Shown in pieces: positions 34,272-43,404 of a stretch of DNA of 64,000 nt. The stretch covers positions 163,391-227,390 of the forward strand of contig JBMOMT010000060.1 of assembly GCA_049324835.1 (NCBI GenBank). Direction: 5' to 3'. Below the pieces are notes generated by a model. The model worked only from the letters and a program-made list of their open reading frames with translations. It was not told where the DNA came from and made no database searches. Position numbers and translations under genes: made by a program. The stretch is from JBMOMT01 sp049324835. GTDB taxonomy: Bacteria; Chloroflexota; Anaerolineae; CAYNKW01. How positions within the stretch are numbered: position 1 is the first letter of the stretch; every line of letters begins with the position of its first letter.

Positions 34272-35444
34272 ATGTCGACACGAAAAATCACCGTCTGCGG
34301 CGGGGGCAACGGCGCACAAACGCTACTGCCCATCGCCGCCCATAACCTGGGCTGTCCGGTGGATATTTTTGCCCCTTTTGGAGACGAAGCCGAGCGGCTG
34401 CAGGCCGGGATCGAGGCCCACGGCGGCCTGGAGGTCGTGGGTGCGGTGCAGGCGCGCGCCCGGCCGAGGCGGGTCAGCGCCGATCCGGCTGAGGTCATCC
34501 CCGGCTCTGACGTGGTGCTGCTGGTGCTGCCCGCCTTTGCCCACGAGTCCACACTGCGCCAGGTCGTCCCCTTTTTGGACGAGGGCGCGTGGGTGGGGGC
34601 CATGCCCGCCCGTGGCGGCCTCGACTATGCTGCGACTCACGTATTGAAACAGCAGGGCCGCGACGACGTGATACTTTTCGGCCTGCAAACGCTGCCCTGG
34701 GCCTGCCGCATCCACGAGTATGGCCGGGTGGTGCACGTGTTGGGGGTGAAGGACATCGTGGACGTTGCCAGCCGACCCGCCGCCGAGGTGGGCGGGGTCG
34801 CGTCGTTGTTACAGGCCATGCTGGGGCTGCGCATCGGCGCGGCGGATGGCTTTTTGGCTCTGACACTGGCCAACACCGGGCAGCTCATCCATCCGGGCAT
34901 CATGTACGCCCACTTGGCCGCCTGGGATGGCACGCTTTTCGGCGCAGACGAGGTGCCGCTGTTTTACCAGGGCCTGAGTGAGGCGGGCGCACAGAGGCTG
35001 GGCCACCTGAGCGACGAAATCCAGCGTATCCGCGCCCGCCTGGAACCCGCACTCGCTCTCTCGACCGTACGCCCGCTGCACGATTGGCTGTTACACTCGT
35101 ATGGCAGCGCCATTGCCGACCCATCCACGCTGCGCAGCAGTTTCGTCAGCAACCGCGCCTATGCCGGGTTGAAAGCGCCGGTGCATGAGATCTCGCCGGG
35201 GCGGTTTGCCCCCGATTTTCGGGCGCGTTATCTGGCCGAAGACGTGCCCTTTGGCCTGGCGGTGAGCCGGGCGATCGCGCAACTGGCCGGAGTCGAGACG
35301 CCGGTCGTGGACGAGGTGATCGCCTGGGCCGGGTCGCGGTTGGGCAAGGACTATCTGGGCGCGGACGCAGTCGAGGCGCGTATTCCACAAAAGTATGGGG
35401 TGCAAAGTGTAGAAGCGTTGATTGGCTTGGAGCGTGACGCATGA
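34272..35444 (+). CDS. NAD/NADP-dependent opine (octopine/nopaline) dehydrogenase-like enzyme
   Basis: A 390-residue oxidoreductase. The N-terminal Rossmann domain (KITVCGGGNGAQTLLPIAAHNLG) with VVLLVLPAFAHES leads to the all-helical octopine-dehydrogenase domain (residues about 185-350; ANTGQLIHPGIMYAHLAAWDG). The family joins an amino acid and a keto acid reductively, or splits the opine in reverse. ATG at 34272 lies eight bases after AGGA and gives the compact N-terminus; the ATG at 34263 is an alternative. It follows the methyltransferase and precedes the B12 fusion in the same operon. Confidence 0.88.
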   Translation: MSTRKITVCGGGNGAQTLLPIAAHNLGCPVDIFAPFGDEAERLQAGIEAHGGLEVVGAVQARARPRRVSADPAEVIPGSDVVLLVLPAFAHESTLRQVVPFLDEGAWVGAMPARGGLDYAATHVLKQQGRDDVILFGLQTLPWACRIHEYGRVVHVLGVKDIVDVASRPAAEVGGVASLLQAMLGLRIGAADGFLALTLANTGQLIHPGIMYAHLAAWDGTLFGADEVPLFYQGLSEAGAQRLGHLSDEIQRIRARLEPALALSTVRPLHDWLLHSYGSAIADPSTLRSSFVSNRAYAGLKAPVHEISPGRFAPDFRARYLAEDVPFGLAVSRAIAQLAGVETPVVDEVIAWAGSRLGKDYLGADAVEARIPQKYGVQSVEALIGLERDA

Positions 35445-35476
35445 AACAGGAAAAAAAGCACAAAGGAGATAGTGTT

Positions 35477-38400
35477 ATGGCTGGAGCGGAAACGCTGAAC
35501 AAAAAACGCCGCGTGATGGCCGGTTCCATCGGCGACTGTGTCCACTCGCTGGGCGTGGAAACGTTCGCCGAGTGGATGGAGGATCGGGGCGAGGGCCACA
35601 TGGCCGTCAAGCTGGGTCCGGCGGTGCCTATCGAGGACGTGATCAACAAGGTCCGCGAGTCGCGGCCCGAAATGGTGGCCATCTCGATGCGCCTGGGCGA
35701 CCTGCACGTGGACAAACTCGTCGGCGAGTTTATCGAAAAAGCGGCCCAATACCACCTGTTGCCCCGCGAGAGCGGCATTCGTTATGCCTTTGGCGGGCTG
35801 CGCCCGGCGGCCAACCTGGTGCGGGCCATGACCGGCTTGCCGGTGCTGGAAGACAAGTTCTCACCACCAGAGGATCGGCATTACGATCTGGACGAGATCG
35901 CCGAAAACTATGCCGACATCGACGCCTTCCAGGGCTTTTTTGAGCTGGTGGTGGATGACTATATCACCATGGAAGAGTTGGAAGCCTTTGCCTCCGGCGA
36001 AAAGGTGAGCGTGAAAAAACAGGCGGTTCAATGGGCCGACGACTTGTTGACCCGTGTGCGTCAGGTGCGCGAGCTGGAGAGCCGGCCCATCATCCGCGCC
36101 CACATCGGTGTGGCTGCCGATAGCATCGAGCCGACGGTGGCGGCGGTGGAAAAACTGGCCGAGGCCGGATGTCTGGAGATCGTCTCGCTGGCGCCGGATC
36201 AGCCTTCGCAGGAATATCTGGCCAAGTTTGTGCGCGGCGAAGAAGACCCGGAGAAATATCTCAAAGGCCAGGGCGGCGTGCCTATCCGCTCCAGAGAAGA
36301 CCTGGTGCGGCTCAAGCAGGCCACCCAGCGCGGCAACTATCCCATGACGCGCATCTATTCCGGCACCGACGAGTTGCTCGAGCTGGCCAAACTCTACGAA
36401 GGCGCTTTTCGTATGCCCTTCCCGGCGGTGCCCATCTTTTTTTACAACGAGCTGGACGGACGCGGTCCCATCTCGATTCGCGATAGTTTCGATGAGCACT
36501 TTGAGGTGATGCGCTGGTGGGCCTCCATCGACAAAGCCGTCGAGATCAACGATCCCCATCAGTGGCAGTTGCGCAACAGCACCGACGACTTGCTCGTCAT
36601 GGATCACGTCGTTGCCGGTGTGGTGGCGCTCAAGATGGGCATCAGGAACTATGTCATGCAGATGATGTTCGATCTGCCGCCCGGCACCTCTGGTCTCAAC
36701 GACCTGGCCAAGTTTCAGGCGGCCTACGAGTTGATCGAACCGCTGACCCGCCATTTCAACTTTAACATCATCAAAGAGACGCGCGGCGGGCTTTCGGACT
36801 TTCCACCCAACCTGGATAAAGCCAAGGGCCACCTGGCCATCTCCACCTACTGGCAGATGTACATGGCGCCCGACATCGTTCACGTGGTGAGTTTTTCCGA
36901 GGCTCACCACGAGGCCAAAGCCGAGGACGTCATCGAAAGTTGTGACATTGTCAAACAAGTGTTCGAAGACTTTGACCGCGACGAAAAGCCCGACATCTGG
37001 CACGACCCGCGGCTCATGGCCCGCAAGCGGGCGCTCAAGTGGGGCGCCATGTACAACCTGCTGCACCTGGCGTTGTTGGGTGGTTACGAAGGGCCGGTGA
37101 CGCTGGACAACTTTTTCATGTGGGCCATCTCGCCGGAGGAGGCGCGCCAGCGCGATTACCCCAGCCAATGGGAGCGTAACTATGAGGCGATGTTGCTCAG
37201 TTTCCTCGACGAGGCCAGTTATCCCACCGGTCAGTGCGGTATGATCAGCCCCGACACGCTGGATCTGGCCGTGCAGGTGGGCCTCTTTCAAGCGCCCCAG
37301 ATCACCGTGCTGGACAAACGTTACGAGATGGTGGGCAACTGCCGCACCAAGATCGTCAATGGCGGCTGCGTCATCGACGAGTTCGACGGTGTCAAAGTGC
37401 ACGACGAGATCGAGCGGGTGGACAGGGTGCGCCAGCGCCAGCCGTGGTTCTTCGACAAGACCATCAGCCAGGCCGATGAAGACCTGTACATCACCGAGAC
37501 CGCCGAAGCGATGGACGAGGATGTGGTGACACAGGCGCGCAAACGGCTGGGCATCCACAGCGAGGCCGATCTGGCGGGCAGGCGGGTGTTGGTGGTGGAC
37601 TTTGGCAGCACGTTCTCCAAAATCGGCATCTTTGACACCCAAACCGAGACGTTCGATTTATGCTACGTGCCCACGGTCGTCAAAGACCTGCGCGCCTCGC
37701 TGGCTGACGGATTGGGCGTCAAAGAGGAGTGCGAACGTCGCGGCGATTGGCAGCCGCTGGCGCGGGAAATGGCCCGATTCGACATCAAACTGCCCTGTTC
37801 CAGCGCCAAAGGCGGCCTCAAGATGATCACCGTCTCGATGGTCAAAGAAGAGAGCGGTTTTGCCGCCGAGCTGGCGGCTCTCACTGCCGGCGCCAAGTTG
37901 ATCAACAATTACGATGGCAGGCTCACTGAGGCGCAGGCGCAGGCTATCTACGAGCTGGATCAACCCGAGATCATCCTCCAGGCCGGCGGCGTGGATTTCG
38001 GCGGCGACACCGAAACTCAGTTGCACAATGCCCGTCTGCTGGCCAAATATGCCAGGGCGGTCACCTATACCCGTTACGGTGTGCCGGTGATCTATGCCGG
38101 CAATCAGGATATCCGCGACGAGATCGAACGCATCTACCGCGCCGAGGGGGTGGATATTCGCCTCACGCCCAACGTCATGCCGGAAGTCAATACCTTTCAC
38201 ATCGAAGTGGTCAACGAAGCCATCCGCGAGCTGTTCCAGACGATCATCATCCGCGGCAAAGGCTTCGACGTGGTCGAAGAGTACATGAGCGCGCCCTTTG
38301 TCCCCACGCCGCGGGCGGCCTTCCGCGGCATCAACCTGCTGGCCAAAGGCTACGGCGACGAGCCTGGCCTGGGTAACATCATGGCTCTCGACATCGGCGG

Positions 38401-39172
38401 CGCGACGACCGACTTTTACTCCAACGTGGCCGACAACCCGCTCTATGCCTACCCCGGCAACGACCCGCGGCGTAAGGTCAAACGCACCATCCTCAAGACG
38501 CCCAACACACCGCTGGCCTATCGCCGCGTCGAGGGTAAATATGGCCTGGCCTACGACGCCGAGAACGTCAAGGAGCTGGCGCGTTTCCAGAGCGGGATCA
38601 TGAAACGCGACCTGGAGGTCTTTCTCCTCCAAGAGTACCCCGACTTCCGCCCTGGCCGCGACGAATTTGGCAGCTTTGTGCAGCGTTTCGACGGTCGGCT
38701 GGACTTTGACCTGGATCGTTACCTGAGCTGGCTGACGGCCAACCCCCACGCCTTGCCGGCCACAAAAGAGGAAAACGCCGTACGCTCCTTCCTGGCCAAA
38801 GAGATCATGGCCGCCACCACCGGGCGCAACCTGGGCTACGTGCGCGAAACCGACACCTACTTTTTGCAGTATGGCGTCAACTTTTTTAATCAGCCCTGCA
38901 CCACACTGCTCATCGGCGGCACCATCTATCACAAGTGCAAGGGCGGCGGCGATTTCGGTCGTGACTTGAGGCTCATCGCCGCCGGCACGCAATATAACCC
39001 CGACGAGAGCCACATCTTGCGGCCCCGGGGAAAGGTCCTGCTCGACGCGGCTTACATGGTCTCCATCGTCGGTGGGCTGTACGGTCAGATCGATCCGGAG
39101 CGGGCGTTGCGTATGCTCAAGCGTAACCTGCTGCCCCTGGATGCGCCCGGCACGGAGGTGGGATCAGAATAG
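35477..39172 (+). CDS. Fusion of B12-binding domain, mutase-type barrel and MutL/GlmL-like reactivase
   Basis: A 1231-residue protein in three parts. Residues 1-110 look like a cobalamin-binding Rossmann domain (MAGSIGDCVHSLGVETF), but the usual DxHxxG reads CxHxxG. Residues about 190-560 look like the catalytic barrel of B12-dependent mutases (RIYSGTDELLELAKLYEGAF, NELDGRGPISIRDSFDEHFE). From about 695 to the end is a MutL/GlmL-type ASKHA domain (VLVVDFGSTFSKIGIFD, LQAGGVDFGGDTETQ, MALDIGGATTDFYS). In glutamate mutase and ornithine aminomutase systems these parts are separate proteins: B12 subunit, catalytic subunit and GlmL. ATG at 35477 lies behind AAAGGAG. Domain calls are from motifs; the reaction is unknown. 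Confidence 0.82.
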   Translation: MAGAETLNKKRRVMAGSIGDCVHSLGVETFAEWMEDRGEGHMAVKLGPAVPIEDVINKVRESRPEMVAISMRLGDLHVDKLVGEFIEKAAQYHLLPRESGIRYAFGGLRPAANLVRAMTGLPVLEDKFSPPEDRHYDLDEIAENYADIDAFQGFFELVVDDYITMEELEAFASGEKVSVKKQAVQWADDLLTRVRQVRELESRPIIRAHIGVAADSIEPTVAAVEKLAEAGCLEIVSLAPDQPSQEYLAKFVRGEEDPEKYLKGQGGVPIRSREDLVRLKQATQRGNYPMTRIYSGTDELLELAKLYEGAFRMPFPAVPIFFYNELDGRGPISIRDSFDEHFEVMRWWASIDKAVEINDPHQWQLRNSTDDLLVMDHVVAGVVALKMGIRNYVMQMMFDLPPGTSGLNDLAKFQAAYELIEPLTRHFNFNIIKETRGGLSDFPPNLDKAKGHLAISTYWQMYMAPDIVHVVSFSEAHHEAKAEDVIESCDIVKQVFEDFDRDEKPDIWHDPRLMARKRALKWGAMYNLLHLALLGGYEGPVTLDNFFMWAISPEEARQRDYPSQWERNYEAMLLSFLDEASYPTGQCGMISPDTLDLAVQVGLFQAPQITVLDKRYEMVGNCRTKIVNGGCVIDEFDGVKVHDEIERVDRVRQRQPWFFDKTISQADEDLYITETAEAMDEDVVTQARKRLGIHSEADLAGRRVLVVDFGSTFSKIGIFDTQTETFDLCYVPTVVKDLRASLADGLGVKEECERRGDWQPLAREMARFDIKLPCSSAKGGLKMITVSMVKEESGFAAELAALTAGAKLINNYDGRLTEAQAQAIYELDQPEIILQAGGVDFGGDTETQLHNARLLAKYARAVTYTRYGVPVIYAGNQDIRDEIERIYRAEGVDIRLTPNVMPEVNTFHIEVVNEAIRELFQTIIIRGKGFDVVEEYMSAPFVPTPRAAFRGINLLAKGYGDEPGLGNIMALDIGGATTDFYSNVADNPLYAYPGNDPRRKVKRTILKTPNTPLAYRRVEGKYGLAYDAENVKELARFQSGIMKRDLEVFLLQEYPDFRPGRDEFGSFVQRFDGRLDFDLDRYLSWLTANPHALPATKEENAVRSFLAKEIMAATTGRNLGYVRETDTYFLQYGVNFFNQPCTTLLIGGTIYHKCKGGGDFGRDLRLIAAGTQYNPDESHILRPRGKVLLDAAYMVSIVGGLYGQIDPERALRMLKRNLLPLDAPGTEVGSE

Positions 39173-39200
39173 ACTTTCGGCGCCGATGGACCACCGCGAC

Positions 39201-39229
39201 CCTGCCGCAGGCTCGAAACCTGCGGCAGG
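39201..39229. terminator. Strong hairpin after the B12 fusion gene
   Basis: CCTGCCGCAGG (39201-39211) pairs perfectly with CCTGCGGCAGG (39219-39229) around a seven-base loop. There is no T-run, so termination is probable but not sure. Confidence 0.55.
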
Positions 39230-39257
39230 ACGATCCCCATCGTAGCGGTCAGGTCAT

Positions 39258-39286
39258 TTGCCAGGAAGCACCTTTTATGCTAGAAT
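39258..39286 (+). promoter_or_regulatory. Promoter of tRNA-His
   Basis: -35 TTGCCA (39258-39263), 17-base spacer, -10 TAGAAT (39281-39286), about 12 bases before the tRNA 5' end. Confidence 0.75.
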
Positions 39287-39298
39287 ACAGCCACTTGT

Positions 39299-39375
39299 GG
39301 TGAGTGTAGCCGAGTGGTCAAGGCACCTGGTTGTGGCCCAGGAGACCGTGGGTTCGAATCCCATCACTCACCCCA
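39299..39375 (+). tRNA. tRNA-His (GTG anticodon)
   Basis: A complete cloverleaf. The acceptor stem is GTGAGTG/CACTCAC, the D-arm contains GCCGAGTGGTCAAGGC, the anticodon arm CCTGG-TTGTGGC-CCAGG gives anticodon GTG, and the T-arm is GTGGG-TTCGAAT-CCCAT. The extra G at position -1 opposite discriminator C73 is the identity mark of tRNA-His. CCA is encoded. It stands alone, not in a tRNA cluster. Confidence 0.97.
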
Positions 39376-39442
39376 GTGTGCGCCATGCCCCTCCTGACCA
39401 GGAGGGGTTTTGACTTTTCGTATCCACTGCACAAGGCAACCG

Positions 39443-41011
39443 ATGACCCATCGAATGCAAATTTTGGGCCTGTTGCTGATACTCGCGCTGACCGGCTGTC
39501 ACGAATCCAACGCCTCACCCACCTTTGTCGCTGCCACGGCTCTGCCCCAACTGACCGCCACCGCCGCCCTTTTTCCTACGCCTGCCCGGCCCAGCGCCAC
39601 CCCGAAACCGGTTTTCACCCCCACGCCTGCCTATCCCGGCAGCTACTCTGGCATCCCCACGCCCGACCCAACCCGCGCCGGGCTGTCGGTCCACACCGGC
39701 TCGGACAGTTACACCGTCCGCCCCGGTGATACCCTCACCGGCATCGCCTGGGCCTTTGGGTGCACGGTAGAGGATCTCGTCCAGGCCAACGGATTGGCCA
39801 GCGCCAATGCCATCTGGGTGGGCCAGCGATTGCTCATTCCCGTGCAAGCCACGCTTGCTGGCCCGGCCCACAAGCTGATCCCAGACAGCGAGCTGGTCTA
39901 CGGCCCGGCTGCTATCCATTTCGATCTGGCAGGTTTTGTGGCCGGGCAGGGCGGTTACCTGTCCGGTTACAGCGAACACCTCGATGGCCGCGAGTATTCG
40001 GGAGCCGAGATCGTACAGATGGTGGCGCAGCGTTTCAGTGTTGGGCCGCGCCTGCTGCTGGCCCTGCTGGAATACCAGTCCGCCTGGGTGACCGAGTCCG
40101 AGCCATCGCCGGATACACTGACCTACCCACTGGGCAGGATCGAATACAGCCGCCGCGGCCTCTATGGCCAGTTGGAATGGATGGCGGCTGAACTGAACGC
40201 CGGGTATTACGCCTGGCGACGCGAGGGTCAGGATACCGCTCGCCTGCTCGATGGGCAGCGGGTGGCTCTATCGCCGGGACTCAACGCCGGCACGGCAGGG
40301 GTGCAGCACGCTCTGGCCTCGGTGTGCGATTGGCCGCACTGGCAGCGCGCTGTGGGCCTGGAGGGCCTCGCCAGCGTCTACGAGCGGCTGTTCGGCAACC
40401 CCTTTGCCTACACCGTCGAACCGCTCGTGCCGGCGGATCTGGTCCAGCCGGAGATGCGTCTGCCCTGGCCGGCCGGCGAGGTCTGGTATCTCACCGGTGG
40501 GCCGCACGAAGGCTGGGGCCGGGGCAGCGCCTGGGCCGCGCTCGACTTTGTGCCGCCCGACATGAGCGGCGGCTGCGCCGTCTCGCAGGCGTGGGTCACG
40601 GCGGCGGCGGCTGGCCTGGTGCTGCGCAGCGACACCGGCGAGGTGATCATCGATCTGGACGGCGACGGTTACGAACAAAGCGGCTGGCTGCTCTGTTACC
40701 TGCACATCGCCGCCGATGGCCGCGCGCCGGCCGGAACCTGGGTCCATCGTGGTCAGCGCATTGGCCATCCTTCCTGTGAGGGTGGCTTTGCCGACGCCAC
40801 CCATGTCCACATCGCCCGCCGCTTTAACGGCGAATGGATCTCGGCCGGCATGGGAGCCACGCCGCTGGTGCTTTCTGGCTGGCAGGCTGTCGAAGGCCCG
40901 CGCGCCTACGACGGCGCTCTGATCCAAGGTGACGCCGAGCGCCTTGCTTGTGAGTGTATGCTCGACGATTACAACGGCCTGCTCTCGGATAATGCCAGGC
41001 CAGGCGAGTAG
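39443..41011 (+). CDS. LysM lipoprotein with M23-like C-terminal domain
   Basis: A 522-residue exported protein. The signal peptide has lipobox LTGC, then a Pro/Thr/Ala-rich linker. A LysM motif lies at about residues 90-135 (YTVRPGDTLTGIAWAFGCTVEDLVQANGL, VGQRLLIP). A central region without a recognised domain precedes a C-terminal part resembling an M23 peptidase (LTGGPHEGWGRGSAWAALDF, and THVHIARRFNGEW). The HxH near the end is present but the first zinc-binding HxxxD is not clear, so it may bind and not cleave peptidoglycan. ATG at 39443 has only a weak AAGG upstream. Confidence 0.85.
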   Translation: MTHRMQILGLLLILALTGCHESNASPTFVAATALPQLTATAALFPTPARPSATPKPVFTPTPAYPGSYSGIPTPDPTRAGLSVHTGSDSYTVRPGDTLTGIAWAFGCTVEDLVQANGLASANAIWVGQRLLIPVQATLAGPAHKLIPDSELVYGPAAIHFDLAGFVAGQGGYLSGYSEHLDGREYSGAEIVQMVAQRFSVGPRLLLALLEYQSAWVTESEPSPDTLTYPLGRIEYSRRGLYGQLEWMAAELNAGYYAWRREGQDTARLLDGQRVALSPGLNAGTAGVQHALASVCDWPHWQRAVGLEGLASVYERLFGNPFAYTVEPLVPADLVQPEMRLPWPAGEVWYLTGGPHEGWGRGSAWAALDFVPPDMSGGCAVSQAWVTAAAAGLVLRSDTGEVIIDLDGDGYEQSGWLLCYLHIAADGRAPAGTWVHRGQRIGHPSCEGGFADATHVHIARRFNGEWISAGMGATPLVLSGWQAVEGPRAYDGALIQGDAERLACECMLDDYNGLLSDNARPGE

Positions 41012-41024
41012 AGAGGAAACGTCG

Positions 41025-41912
41025 ATGGGGGTACTGCAAGTCGCTCTGCTGCAAATGGCGGCCGGCGGCGCCGATCAGCAGGCCAACCGGGTCAAAGCAG
41101 AGCAGTTCTGTCGTCGGGCCAGGGGAATGGGGGCCGATGTTGCTCTCTTGCCCGAAATGTGGAACGTGGGTTACACCTTTTTTCACCCGGCGCAGCCCGG
41201 CGCGCGTCAGGCCTGGTATGCTCAGGCGGTGAGCCAGGACGACGCATTTGTGCGCCATTTTCAAGCGCTGGCCCGGCAACTCGGCATGGCCATCGCCCTG
41301 ACCTACCTGGAACGCTGGCCCGGCGCGCCGCGTAACACCGTCTCGCTCATCGATCGCCATGGGCGCATCGTTTTGACCTACGCCAAGGTGCACACCTGCG
41401 ATTTTGACCGAGAGGCGGCCCTCACCCCCGGCGCCACCTTTGAGGTGTGCACGCTGGATACCGCTCACGGGGCGGTCGGTGTGGGGGCCATGATCTGCTT
41501 CGACCGCGAGTTCCCCGAGAGCGCCCGGCTGCTCATGCTCCAGGGCGCCGAGATCATCCTCACACCCAACGCCTGCCATCTGGAGCAAAACCGGCTGAGC
41601 CAGTTTCGGGCGCGCGCCTTTGAGAACATGGTCGGGCTGGCGATGGCCAATTATGCCGCTCCGGACTGCAATGGCCACTCGGTGGCGCTGGATGGTATGG
41701 CTTTCGACGAAAACGAAACCTCTCGCGACATGCAGCTCGTCCTGGCGGGTGAGGCAGAAGGGGTCTATCTGGCCGGTTTCGATGTGGAGCGGCTGCGGGC
41801 CTACCGGCAGCGCGAGGTGTGGGGCAACGCCTTTCGTAAACCTGCCAGTTACGGCCTGTTGACGTCTGCCGAGGTCGCGCCGCCCTTTATCCGGCCCAGT
41901 GCAAAAAGATGA
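41025..41912 (+). CDS. Carbon-nitrogen hydrolase (nitrilase superfamily)
   Basis: A 295-residue enzyme with the nitrilase-superfamily triad Glu44 (LLPEMW), Lys121 (YAKVHTCDF) and Cys158 (AMICFDREFPE). The superfamily hydrolyses amides, carbamoyl groups or nitriles through a thioester. The closest type appears to be aliphatic amidase or N-carbamoyl-type, not a true nitrilase; this is a guess. ATG at 41025 lies behind GAGAGGAAAC. The following thioesterase and ADP-ribosylglycohydrolase genes overlap or abut, so they form an operon. Confidence 0.92.
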   Translation: MGVLQVALLQMAAGGADQQANRVKAEQFCRRARGMGADVALLPEMWNVGYTFFHPAQPGARQAWYAQAVSQDDAFVRHFQALARQLGMAIALTYLERWPGAPRNTVSLIDRHGRIVLTYAKVHTCDFDREAALTPGATFEVCTLDTAHGAVGVGAMICFDREFPESARLLMLQGAEIILTPNACHLEQNRLSQFRARAFENMVGLAMANYAAPDCNGHSVALDGMAFDENETSRDMQLVLAGEAEGVYLAGFDVERLRAYRQREVWGNAFRKPASYGLLTSAEVAPPFIRPSAKR

Positions 41913-41926
41913 TACGGAGGGAACAC

Positions 41927-42397
41927 TTGGATCAAAAAGCTTTTCAAGATCATTATCCGGACAACCTGAGCTACTGTTATGGCTGTGGCCGGCTCAACGA
42001 GCACGGTTTGCAGATCAAGAGCTACTGGGATGGCGACGAGACGGTGTGTGTCTTTCAGCCCCGACCCTATCACATTGCCATTCCTGGCTACGTCTATGGT
42101 GGGTTGATCGCTTCGCTCATCGACTGTCACGGCACGGGCACAGCCGCGGCGGCGGCCTACCGCGCCGAGGGACGCGCCATGGACACCGAGCCGCCGTTCC
42201 GTTTTGTGACGGCGTCGCTCCACGTGGACTATGTGCGGCCCACGCCTCTGGGTGTGCCGTTAGAGTTGCGGGCGCAGGTGCAAGAGATCAAGGGCCGCAA
42301 AGTGGTGGTGCGTGTGGCTCTCAGCGCCGCAGGCGAGCTGTGCGCCCGCGGCGAGGTGGTGGCCGTTCAGATGCCGCCGCATCTGGTGCCCCAATGA
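41927..42397 (+). CDS. Hotdog-fold thioesterase (PaaI/YigI type)
   Basis: A 156-residue single-domain hotdog protein with YPDNLSYCYGCGRLNEHGLQIKS-type N-terminus, then YVYGGLIASLIDCHGTGTAAAAA as the central helix and LHVDYVRPTPLGVPLELRA. The CYGCG motif followed by NxxGL is seen in thioesterases acting on acyl-CoA. The start is a choice. TTG at 41927 has GGAGGG five bases upstream, while an ATG at 41909 overlaps the previous stop but has no ribosome site. Confidence 0.85.
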   Translation: MDQKAFQDHYPDNLSYCYGCGRLNEHGLQIKSYWDGDETVCVFQPRPYHIAIPGYVYGGLIASLIDCHGTGTAAAAAYRAEGRAMDTEPPFRFVTASLHVDYVRPTPLGVPLELRAQVQEIKGRKVVVRVALSAAGELCARGEVVAVQMPPHLVPQ

Positions 42398-43323
42398 GCC
42401 AGGCGACGACCACGCAGACGCAGGATCGGTTTCGAGGCTGCCTGGTGGGATTGGCCGTGGGCGACGCGCTGGGTGGCCCGCTGGAGTTCATGAGCGCGGC
42501 GCAGATCGTGGCCCGGCACGGCGGCCCGGTGCGAGAGATGATCGGCGGCGGCTGGTTGAGCCTGCGCCCCGGCGAGTTCACCGACGACACCCAGATGGCG
42601 TTGTGTATCGCGGAAAGCCTCGTCGAACGGCGCGCCTTTGATATGACCGACATCACCCATCGGTTTCTGGTCTGGTACGAGAGCCAACCCAAAGACATCG
42701 GCAACATCACCCGGTTGGCGCTGGCCCAGTTGGAACGGGGCGTGGCCTGGCAGGAGGCGGGCCGTATCGCTCACGAGCTGACGGCTGGCAAAAGCGCCGG
42801 CAACGGCAGCGTCATGCGCTGTGCGCCGCTGGCGCTCTATCGCTGGCGGGACGATAGGCTGTTGATCGCCGATTCGGTGGACAGCTCGCGGGTGACCCAC
42901 TGGGACGATCTGGCCTGTTACGGCGCGGCGATGCTCAACCTGACGATCGCCGAATTGCTGCATGGTCGCCGCGATGGGGCTATCGAGGTGGCGGTCGAAA
43001 AGCTGGCTGAAGCGGCGCCGGCCGTCACTCGGCGTCTGGCGGGTGTGCCATCGCTCTCGCGCAGCGCGCTCCAACCGACCGGTTTCGTGTTGGATACGCT
43101 AGAGGCGGCGGTCTGGTGCTGGTTGAACGCTGCCAGTTTTGAGGAGGCGGTGGTGAGCGCGGTCAACCTGGGCGGTGACGCCGATACGGTGGGGGCGGTT
43201 TGCGGGGCGCTGGCCGGCGCCGATTTTGGGCTGACGGCCATTCCATCGCGTTGGCTGGAGGTTCTGGGGGGGCGAGAGCATCTGATTGGCCTGGCCGATG
43301 CGCTCTACCGGCTGGCCAAATAA
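42394..43323 (+). CDS. ADP-ribosylglycohydrolase family protein
   Basis: A 309-residue all-helical hydrolase of the DraG/ARH family. It begins with DRFRGCLVGLAVGDALGGPLE, has FTDDTQMALCIAESL and ends with NLGGDADTVGAVCGALAGA. The aspartates of TDDT and GGDADT bind the two magnesium ions that position the ADP-ribosyl bond. Substrates can be ADP-ribosylated proteins, ADP-ribose derivatives or other N-glycosides. ATG at 42394 overlaps the thioesterase stop as ATGA. A terminator follows. Confidence 0.93.
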   Translation: MSQATTTQTQDRFRGCLVGLAVGDALGGPLEFMSAAQIVARHGGPVREMIGGGWLSLRPGEFTDDTQMALCIAESLVERRAFDMTDITHRFLVWYESQPKDIGNITRLALAQLERGVAWQEAGRIAHELTAGKSAGNGSVMRCAPLALYRWRDDRLLIADSVDSSRVTHWDDLACYGAAMLNLTIAELLHGRRDGAIEVAVEKLAEAAPAVTRRLAGVPSLSRSALQPTGFVLDTLEAAVWCWLNAASFEEAVVSAVNLGGDADTVGAVCGALAGADFGLTAIPSRWLEVLGGREHLIGLADALYRLAK

Positions 43324-43349
43324 AAAAGCGAAGCGGTCGCTTCGCTTTT
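43323..43349. terminator. Rho-independent terminator, bidirectional
   Basis: GCGAAGCG (43328-43335) and CGCTTCGC (43338-43345) form a tight hairpin with an A-run before and TTTT after. It separates the ADP-ribosylglycohydrolase gene from the convergent HEAT-repeat gene. Confidence 0.88.
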
Positions 43350-43404
43350 CAAGGCCAGGAAAGGCCCCAACGGCGGGTCTGGAAACGGTGGAAGGCCGGA
43401 GCGT

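Noticed and set aside
37658..39013. Long antisense frame within the B12 fusion gene
   Set aside because: It is opposite a region of clear MutL/GlmL motifs and has no ribosome site or family features.
41899..42393. Upstream extension of the ADP-ribosylglycohydrolase frame through the thioesterase gene
   Set aside because: The conserved domain starts at the ATG at 42394, which overlaps the thioesterase stop; the extension is only an open shadow frame.
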